From an uncultured Anaerolineales bacterium (GTDB lineage: Bacteria; Chloroflexota; Anaerolineae; Anaerolineales; UBA6663), in assembly GCA_937952305.1 (NCBI GenBank), contig CALFZO010000110.1:1-9269 (forward strand): 9,269 nucleotides of DNA, given 5' to 3'. The notes below the pieces were generated by a model. That model saw only the letters and a list, made by a program, of their open reading frames with translations, was not told the DNA's origin and did not search any database. Position 1 is the first letter of the stretch, and every line of letters starts with the position of its first letter. Position numbers and translations under genes: made by a program. Positions 4,787 to 9,269 of the stretch are shown here, piece by piece.

Positions 4787-6340
4787 GTGCCGCTCTTCCG
4801 CCGCCCACGCAACCCACAGCCCCTGCGCCCGTGGATACCCACAGCGCCGGCGGCAACGACCGTCACCGCCAGTCCGCTGGTCGGCTTGGTCGTCGTGGTT
4901 GCATTCGCGGCCAGTGCGACATGCGGCGCCGTGGCCAGCCCGGCGGCCGGGATTGCTCGCACGGCGGAGCTATCCACGGCGGCGACGTCATCAACGGCCG
5001 CGCGGCCGCTTTTGGCCGTGGCCAGGGCCGCCGGCCTGTCTGGTGCGGCGTCAACCAGCACGGCCGCCACGACGATCATTGGGCGAATTGTCGGAGCCAT
5101 AGGCCTTCAGGCCACGGCTACTACTTCGACCTCGGCGAGCGATCTTCCGGCCATAGCCAGAGCCTCTGGCACTCTGGCCCAGCCCGTCACAAACACAGCG
5201 GCTACTCCCCTGGCCGGGCGCGCTAGCGCCGGCGGTCTACAGACATCTGCCAGCGCTCAGGCGGTTTCCAGGCCAGCACAAGGCGCCGTACATACAGCCG
5301 GTCTTCCAATCGGGGCCACGAGCGGGACGGCTGCTAGCGCGGGTCCGGGAACGGCACGGGCGGCGCCCCTACCGGTTGGGGGCGTCACTGGCACCGCCGC
5401 CAGTGCAACCACACAAGCCGCACGTGCGACTGGCCTTCCCGCCAGTGGTGTATCGGACGCCGTGGCAAGCGTCCGCGCTGGCCTGGCGCGGGTCGCAGGC
5501 CTTCCAGTGTCTGCCAACACAGGGCAGATCGCTACGCCACTGCCAGGTGGTGCGCGTGCCCTTGGATTGCCTGCGACGGCCTCGGACGCGACGGCAGCTA
5601 GTGTCCGCCTGGCGGCTGTCCGCGCCATAGGTCTGCCAGCTCAAGCCAGCACGGCTACCACATTCGTAGCCTCGCCTATGGTCGGCCTGGCGCATGCCGT
5701 GGCCCCCAAGGCTGGCGCCGCAAGCGACACGGTCGCCGGACCTGCTACCGGGATCTCTCGTGTACAGGGTATCGCAGCCGCGGCCACTGATGGGACGGTG
5801 GCCAGCCCAACGCCGGCGCACATACGAGCCATCGGCCTGTTGGCGTCACCTACGTCCAGCACGGCCACGGTCGCAACGGCAGGTTTGGCGCGGGCTGCTG
5901 GCATCCGGACTGTCACTCAGGCCATCCCGGCCGCTGTGCCGTCGTCTGGCCGGATCCGGGCGGCCGGGATGCTGTCTGCCCCCTCTGCAGCTACGGTTGC
6001 GGCCGTTGCTCCGGCCGTGGCTCGTGTTCATGGCTTGCAGACGCTGGCGGTCATCAACGTCCCCGTCGAAGCCACTCCGATCTCTGGAGACGTCACTGAG
6101 ATCGGGGCCGCGTCCGGGAGCATCTCTGAGATCGGCGTGGCGGCCACGGTGGCAGAGTTAGGGCTGGCCACCGGAACGATCTCCGAGCATGGCGCGTCTG
6201 CTGGGGCCATGTCTGAGCGCGGGGCCGCGGCCGCCAACGTCTCCGAGATCGGCCCGGCATCCGGCGATGTATCCGATCTGGCAGCCGCCGCCGGCGACCC
6301 GACCGAACACGGCGCGGCCGCGACCATCCGACAGCTTTGA
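4787..6340 (+). CDS. Ala/Gly/Thr-rich protein of 22- and 10-residue repeats
   Basis: The product is 517 residues from a GTG with AAGAGG at 4773-4778 eight bases upstream. After a basic, proline-rich leader (MPLFRRPRNPQPLRPW), residues of about 25-423 form about 18 tandem copies of a 22-residue unit, roughly [TAAS-x-x-x-G-x-A-R-A-x-G-L-P-A-x-A-S-x-T-x]. Spacing of the central Arg is 22 almost without exception (58, 80, then 147, 169, 191, 213, 235, 257, 279, and 303, 325, 347, 369, 391, 413). Residues 433-511 switch to eight copies of a 10-residue unit (x-G-x-[IV]-S-E-x-G-A-A). The repeat zone has almost no Lys, Glu, Trp or Tyr. This suggests a beta-solenoid or other repetitive fibre, plausibly a tail fibre, tail spike or surface protein. 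No enzymatic motif is visible. The periodicity follows this frame, which supports it being coding. Confidence 0.75.
   Translation: MPLFRRPRNPQPLRPWIPTAPAATTVTASPLVGLVVVVAFAASATCGAVASPAAGIARTAELSTAATSSTAARPLLAVARAAGLSGAASTSTAATTIIGRIVGAIGLQATATTSTSASDLPAIARASGTLAQPVTNTAATPLAGRASAGGLQTSASAQAVSRPAQGAVHTAGLPIGATSGTAASAGPGTARAAPLPVGGVTGTAASATTQAARATGLPASGVSDAVASVRAGLARVAGLPVSANTGQIATPLPGGARALGLPATASDATAASVRLAAVRAIGLPAQASTATTFVASPMVGLAHAVAPKAGAASDTVAGPATGISRVQGIAAAATDGTVASPTPAHIRAIGLLASPTSSTATVATAGLARAAGIRTVTQAIPAAVPSSGRIRAAGMLSAPSAATVAAVAPAVARVHGLQTLAVINVPVEATPISGDVTEIGAASGSISEIGVAATVAELGLATGTISEHGASAGAMSERGAAAANVSEIGPASGDVSDLAAAAGDPTEHGAAATIRQL
4859..6055 (+). repeat. about 18 tandem 66-bp coding repeats (22 residues each)
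   Basis: Using the Arg of the ARAxGL core as anchor, copies fall at residues 36 (degenerate), 58, 80, 102 (degenerate), 125, 147, 169, 191, 213, 235, 257, 279, 303, 325, 347, 369, 391 and 413 of the host gene. All steps are 22 except one of 23 and one of 24. Copies are strongly diverged at the DNA level, so this is an old, protein-level repeat rather than a recent tandem duplication. Boundaries of the first and last copies are approximate. Confidence 0.75.
6083..6319 (+). repeat. eight tandem 30-bp coding repeats (10 residues each)
   Basis: The units translate as SGDVTEIGAA, SGSISEIGVA, ATVAELGLA (one residue short), TGTISEHGAS, AGAMSERGAA, AANVSEIGPA, SGDVSDLAAA and AGDPTEHGAA. The third unit loses one codon. 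The rest keep 30 bp. The unit differs from the 22-residue repeat before it: it carries a Glu at a fixed position, where the earlier repeat carries an Arg. Confidence 0.75.
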
Positions 6341-6348
6341 GAGGCGCC

Positions 6349-6756
6349 ATGACTGTACAGATCATCGACAACCTGATCGCGAACCTGACCATGCAACGGG
6401 GCGATACTCCGACCTGGCGCATCCCGATCTTTGAGTCTTTGGATGGAGTGCCAACGGCGACCCCCTTCGACCTGACTGGCTACAAGATTTGGATGACGGC
6501 CAAACGCGCCTGGACAGACAGCGACGCGCAGGCGGTCTTCCAGATCACGTCTGTGGCCGGCCAGATCGTGTTGGTCGGCCCGGCCGCCGACGGCCTGATC
6601 GACGTCACGCCGCTGCCGACTTCGACCAACGGCCTGGTCAAGGACGAGTCGCTCAAATACGACATCCAGATCGCCAACGCCACCGGGACGCGCGTCTACA
6701 CCGTCCGCAAAGGCGAGCTGCTGGTCGAACTGGAATCAACGCAGGTGTACTCGTGA
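6349..6756 (+). CDS. BppU_N-like beta-sandwich phage protein
   Basis: The product is 135 residues from the ATG at 6349, eight bases after the previous stop, with GAGG at 6341-6344 as ribosome binding site; a TTG at 6337 is a weaker alternative. The pattern 'QRGDTPTWRIPIFESLDGVP..PFDLTGYKIWMTAK....SDAQAVFQIT...GQIVLV...DGLIDVTPLPTST......LKYDIQIANATGTRVYTVRKGELLVELESTQV' is that of a small Ig-like domain seen in phages, of the BppU_N type: Gly-Asp-Thr start, 'G-x-P-x-D-L-T-G' turn, a late 'YDIQI' strand, and 'T-V-R-K-G-x-L' before the last strand. Such domains attach baseplate or fibre proteins in better-known phages. Here the domain stands alone, with no receptor-binding extension. Its stop overlaps the next start (GTGA at 6753-6756), coupling it to the zinc protein. 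Confidence 0.65.
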   Translation: MTVQIIDNLIANLTMQRGDTPTWRIPIFESLDGVPTATPFDLTGYKIWMTAKRAWTDSDAQAVFQITSVAGQIVLVGPAADGLIDVTPLPTSTNGLVKDESLKYDIQIANATGTRVYTVRKGELLVELESTQVYS

Positions 6757-7010
6757 GCGGCAGGGTAATTGACCTTGGGCCATACCTTGAAGAAGCCGCG
6801 CGCATGCTGAGCGGCGAAATTCCGTTCAGCCAGGGCTACCTGAACGAGCTTATCCCGGTGGGCGTCACCGTGAACATGGTCTGCGGGAAATGCGGGGCGC
6901 TGCTGCTCGCCTACACCTGCCCGGAGTGCCAGCTCGTGCCGCGCGCAGATTGCCAGATGTGCGCCGGCGCCGGCGTCTGGTTCGAGTGCCCGAGCTGTGA
7001 GACAGGCTAG
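6753..7010 (+). CDS. 85-residue protein with four CxxC pairs (zinc-ribbon or DnaJ-like finger)
   Basis: I start the gene at the GTG at 6753, overlapping the previous stop by four bases (GTGA), with AGGTG at 6743-6747 as ribosome binding site. Residues 1-42 are a helical, acidic segment with no match. Then four CxxC pairs occur at C44/C47, C56/C59, C67/C70 and C79/C82, spaced 12, 11 and 12 residues, so eight cysteines lie in the last 42 residues. The third pair reads CQMCAGAG, an exact CxxCxGxG, the motif of DnaJ cysteine-rich domains; the others are plain knuckles (CGKC, CPEC, CPSC). This would bind two zinc ions. DnaJ itself is much larger and there is no J-domain, so I call it only a small zinc protein. 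It sits between a probable baseplate-type gene and the packaging genes. Confidence 0.7.
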   Translation: MSGRVIDLGPYLEEAARMLSGEIPFSQGYLNELIPVGVTVNMVCGKCGALLLAYTCPECQLVPRADCQMCAGAGVWFECPSCETG

Positions 7011-7013
7011 GAA

Positions 7014-7044
7014 ACCCCATGAAAGGCGGGCGACCCCATGAAAG
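7014..7044 (+). repeat. 12-base direct repeat carrying two ATG starts
   Basis: ACCCCATGAAAG occurs at 7014-7025 and again at 7033-7044, 19 bases apart. Each copy holds an ATG (7019 and 7038), and each ATG has its own ribosome binding site-like upstream bases (TAGGA at 7008-7012; GGCGGG at 7025-7030). Only the second ATG leads into the zinc protein gene. The first opens a different frame, because 19 is not a multiple of three. Confidence 0.5.
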
Positions 7045-7700
7045 CCTGCGGAGCAAAAACGCGCTCCGGCGGCAAGTGCAAGAAGCCGGCGATGCCCAAT
7101 GGCCGGTGCCGGCTACACGGCGGCCTGACGCCGTCCGGGATCGCGTCACCGCATTTCAAAACCGGACGGTGGTCAAAGCATCTGCCGAGCCGGCTGCTAG
7201 AGCGCTACCAGGCATCGGCCAAGGATCCGGAGCTGCTGGCGCTCGGTCACGACGTTGCGCTGGTGGACGCCAGGCTGAGCGATTTGCTGTCCAGAGTGGA
7301 TACAGGCGAGAGCGGAGCGCTATGGAAGCACGCGCAGACCGCTTTCAGCCTTTTCTCGGCAGCGCGGGGCAGCGCCGATCACGTCAAGGAAGCTTTGGCG
7401 TACAAGGTGCTGGCCGATGCCATCGAGAAAGGCATCCTGGATTTTGCGGCTTGGCAGGAGATACAGACGCTGCTCGAACAACGCCGGCGGCTGGTGGACA
7501 CCGAAAGCAAGCGGCGCATGATGGGCCACATGGTGCTCAAGCTCGACGAGGCCAATGTGCTGATTGCGGCATTGGCGGAAGCGGTGAGACGGCATGTCAG
7601 TGACCGGGACACTCTATCGGCAGTCAACGCCGAGTTCACTCGAATTCTGGGCCAGCAAGCTCGGGCAGGCCTTGACGCCGGCTCCGGCGCCGAAGATTGA
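7038..7700 (+). CDS. HGG-type zinc protein, probable terminase small subunit
   Basis: The product is 220 residues. GGCGGG at 7025-7030 gives seven bases of spacing to the ATG at 7038. The N-terminus holds C4, C14, C24 and H27 in the order C.a.TrsGgkCkkpAMpNGRCrlHGG, a short zinc-binding motif I recognise from phage proteins annotated as HGGxS/T domain proteins. It ends in the basic sequence around PHFKTGRWSKHLP. The rest is helical, with leucine-rich helices at about 52-86, 95-130 and 130-195, and a Gly/Ala/Asp tail. The basic zinc head looks suited to DNA binding and the helical body to oligomerisation. It lies immediately before the large terminase, the usual place of the small subunit, and its last 107 bases overlap it. 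No terminase-small family signature is seen, so the assignment rests on location and composition. Confidence 0.7.
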   Translation: MKACGAKTRSGGKCKKPAMPNGRCRLHGGLTPSGIASPHFKTGRWSKHLPSRLLERYQASAKDPELLALGHDVALVDARLSDLLSRVDTGESGALWKHAQTAFSLFSAARGSADHVKEALAYKVLADAIEKGILDFAAWQEIQTLLEQRRRLVDTESKRRMMGHMVLKLDEANVLIAALAEAVRRHVSDRDTLSAVNAEFTRILGQQARAGLDAGSGAED

Positions 7701-9269
7701 GCAGGCGAGCGCAGAACGGCTGTCCTTCCTGGCCTGGTGCCTGAAGCATCGGCGCTTCCTGGCGCCGGACGTGCCCTTTGACATCAGCGCGCGCCCATTC
7801 CAGCGCGCGCTGTACGAAGATGAGCACCGCGAAGTCGTCATCGAGAAGTGCGCGCAGGTGGGCGTGTCGGAGATGATGGTCTCGTGGGTCCTGTACCACG
7901 TCGACAGCGGAAACACCGCGCTCTACCTGTTGCCGACCGACGGCGATGTCTCGGACTTCAGCTCGCACCGTTTCGGCCTGGCCTTCGATGCGTCCGAGTA
8001 TCTGGCCGGCCGTGTCGTCGGTCATCAGCAGCGCGGCGCCGACAAGGTCACGCTCAAGCGCATCGGCAACGCCTTCTTATACCTGCGCGGCGCCAAAGTC
8101 GGGCCTGGCGGCCGGGCACCGCAACTCAAATCCGTTCCGGCCGATGTCATGGTGCTGGACGAATACGACGAGATGGACCCCAAGGCCGAAGCCCTGGCCC
8201 GCAAGCGCCTGGGTGCGTCCGACGTGGCGCAGGTCCGCATCGCATCCACGCCGACCTACGCGACGACTGGCATCCACCCGCTGTACCTGGCCTCGGACCA
8301 ACGGCGCTGGCACATCCCGTGCCCCCACTGCGGGGAACGCAACGCGCCCGGCCTCGGCCATCTGGTGACGGAGTGGGATGACCTTGAGCGGCCCGTGCGC
8401 TGGAACACGCTGGCCGGACGCGGCGCCGGAAACGCGGACGCCCCCGGTGAGATCGCGCTGCTCTGCCAGAAGTGCCAGCGGCCATTGGACCGGGGCGCAG
8501 ATGGCGAGTGGGTGGCGGCCTATCCGTCCCGCGCCGTGCACGGCTATCACCTGTCGGCCCTGTTCGTGGCGCAGCGTCCACTGGCCGAGATCATCGCCGG
8601 TCTGACTGAGACCGACGAAAGCAAGCGCAAGGAAACCTACAACCAGGCGCTGGGCCTGCCCTACCGGACGCGCGGCGCGACGTCGCTCACAGACGAAGTG
8701 CTGGACGCCTGCCGGCGCGAGTACGGCATGGGTCCGCGCAAGGGCGGCGCGTTCGTCGGGATCGACGTCGGGCGCGTGCTGCACGTGGTCATCCGTGGCC
8801 CGGACTGGGGCCTGCGCGCCGCCTTCGAGCATGCCGACTTCGACGCCGAGCTGCGCTCCAGGCTGATCGAATACGGGGCGTTGGCCTGCGTCATCGACGC
8901 CAACCCCGAGACGCGCGCTGCCCGCAACTTTCAGGCCAGCTTCCCCAAGGGCTTCGTGTGGCTGGCCTACTACATTCAGGGCCGGGCGTCGTCCCAGGTA
9001 GCTGCGCTGGACTTCGAGCGTTGGGACAGCAGCGGCCTATGGGTGGGCAACGTCAAGGCCGACCGGACGCGGACGCTGGACACGACGCGCGGCCTGTTTG
9101 CGAAGGGCGCGAAGGGCGAGCGCGGCGGCGCGACGCTGCCGGCCAACGCGCGCTCTATCCCGGACTATTACGACCATCTGAAGGCCTTAGAGCGGACCAT
9201 CGCCAAGGACGCGCAGGGGAACAGCATCGCCGTGTACACGCAGACCGGGCCAGACCACTACGCCCATGC
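7594..9269 (+). CDS. phage terminase large subunit (GpA family), 3' end outside window
   Basis: The terminase large subunit is the ATP-driven motor and nuclease that cuts phage DNA and threads it through the portal into the capsid. The frame is open from an ATG at 7594 (GGTGA at 7583-7587) to the window edge, 558 codons; a TTG at 7672 is the next possible start. Motifs: E84-KCAQVGVSE-93, the Q-x-G-x-S Walker A variant of the GpA family; VMVLDEYDEM with D189/E190, Walker B; a zinc ribbon C243/C246 (CPHC) and C291/C294 (CQKC), typical of the family; an RNase H-like nuclease with D391 (FVGIDVG) and D435 (VIDANPE), and a late Asp in PDHYAH (D554) near the edge. The family is usually about 600-700 residues, so little beyond the nuclease core is missing. 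Both activities look intact. It overlaps the upstream gene by 107 bases in another frame. Confidence 0.93.
   Translation, partial: MSVTGTLYRQSTPSSLEFWASKLGQALTPAPAPKIEQASAERLSFLAWCLKHRRFLAPDVPFDISARPFQRALYEDEHREVVIEKCAQVGVSEMMVSWVLYHVDSGNTALYLLPTDGDVSDFSSHRFGLAFDASEYLAGRVVGHQQRGADKVTLKRIGNAFLYLRGAKVGPGGRAPQLKSVPADVMVLDEYDEMDPKAEALARKRLGASDVAQVRIASTPTYATTGIHPLYLASDQRRWHIPCPHCGERNAPGLGHLVTEWDDLERPVRWNTLAGRGAGNADAPGEIALLCQKCQRPLDRGADGEWVAAYPSRAVHGYHLSALFVAQRPLAEIIAGLTETDESKRKETYNQALGLPYRTRGATSLTDEVLDACRREYGMGPRKGGAFVGIDVGRVLHVVIRGPDWGLRAAFEHADFDAELRSRLIEYGALACVIDANPETRAARNFQASFPKGFVWLAYYIQGRASSQVAALDFERWDSSGLWVGNVKADRTRTLDTTRGLFAKGAKGERGGATLPANARSIPDYYDHLKALERTIAKDAQGNSIAVYTQTGPDHYAH

Noticed and set aside
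3762..4856. 364-codon open frame on the minus strand
   Set aside because: It runs antisense to two well-supported + strand genes and the gap after them, has no ribosome binding site on its strand, and has the Arg/Gly/Ala-heavy composition of a GC-rich antisense shadow.
5257..5916. Several long open frames on both strands across the 22-residue repeat gene
   Set aside because: The 66-bp period is a multiple of three, so a frame without stops in one copy tends to stay open in all. Only the frame beginning at 4787 has a ribosome binding site and joins cleanly to its neighbours.
4859..6055. CRISPR-like or recent tandem duplication reading of the 66-bp repeats
   Set aside because: Copies are strongly diverged at the DNA level and conserved only as protein pattern, with no spacers.
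6489..6752. Upstream extension of the four-CxxC protein
   Set aside because: The frame is open back to 6489, but that part lies inside the BppU_N-like gene in another frame and reads as Arg/Gly-rich nonsense. The GTG at 6753 has a ribosome binding site and a coupled overlap.
7019..7603. 194-codon + strand frame from the first of two repeated ATGs
   Set aside because: The translated protein is low-complexity Arg/Ala/Gly with no motif, whereas the frame from 7038 carries the zinc motif and helical pattern. It is kept only as a decoy-start observation.
1..9269. tRNA, rRNA, CRISPR array, insertion sequence, attachment site
   Set aside because: No cloverleaf-like segment, regularly spaced identical repeats with spacers, transposase motif or terminal inverted repeats were seen. 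An attachment site cannot be judged without flanking host sequence.

Overview
This GC-rich window looks like part of a tailed double-stranded DNA phage or prophage genome (Caudoviricetes). All 16 genes I support lie on the + strand and are tightly packed: gaps are a few bases, or starts and stops overlap (1858, 2073, 6753). The one long non-coding gap is 470-594. The firmest identification is the open-ended gene at 7594-9269, a GpA-type terminase large subunit with Walker A-like, Walker B, zinc-ribbon and RNase H-like nuclease motifs. The host cannot be read directly. A glycine-rich GGDVxGRD tail (gene at 1087), a GC-rich GAAA-loop palindrome (488-505) and a possible leaderless promoter make me lean weakly towards Chloroflexota.

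Layout. (1) 1-470: two small unrecognised genes, the second a short coiled-coil protein. (2) 470-594: a non-coding stretch with three hairpins or stem candidates, then a strong ribosome binding site. (3) 595-2192: five small genes. They encode a three-segment membrane protein with a signal peptide-like N-terminus, a membrane-anchored coiled-coil protein with the GGDVxGRD tail, two unrecognised small proteins, and a 39-residue single-pass membrane microprotein. The last three are translationally chained. This is where lysis or membrane functions could sit, but no family is certain. (4) 2196-6756: probable virion or accessory structural genes. They include a DNRLRE-like beta-sandwich protein, a phage protein of recognisable but unnamed type, two unrecognised proteins, a virion-type protein that appears to carry an inserted small module, a 517-residue protein made almost wholly of 22-residue repeats followed by 10-residue repeats, and a BppU_N-like beta protein. 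(5) 6753-9269: the packaging side, with an 85-residue four-CxxC zinc protein, an HGG-type zinc protein in the usual small-terminase position, and the terminase large subunit, which overlaps it by 107 bases.

The genes appear to form one or two long late transcripts. The order is unusual: membrane genes and probable fibre or decoration genes lie directly upstream of the terminase. This fits a circularly permuted map in which the end of the late region runs into the packaging genes. The most unusual items are the 22-residue repeat protein with a near-invariant period, the anchored GGDVxGRD protein, the apparent domain insertion in the gene at 3708, and the four-CxxC microprotein next to the packaging genes.
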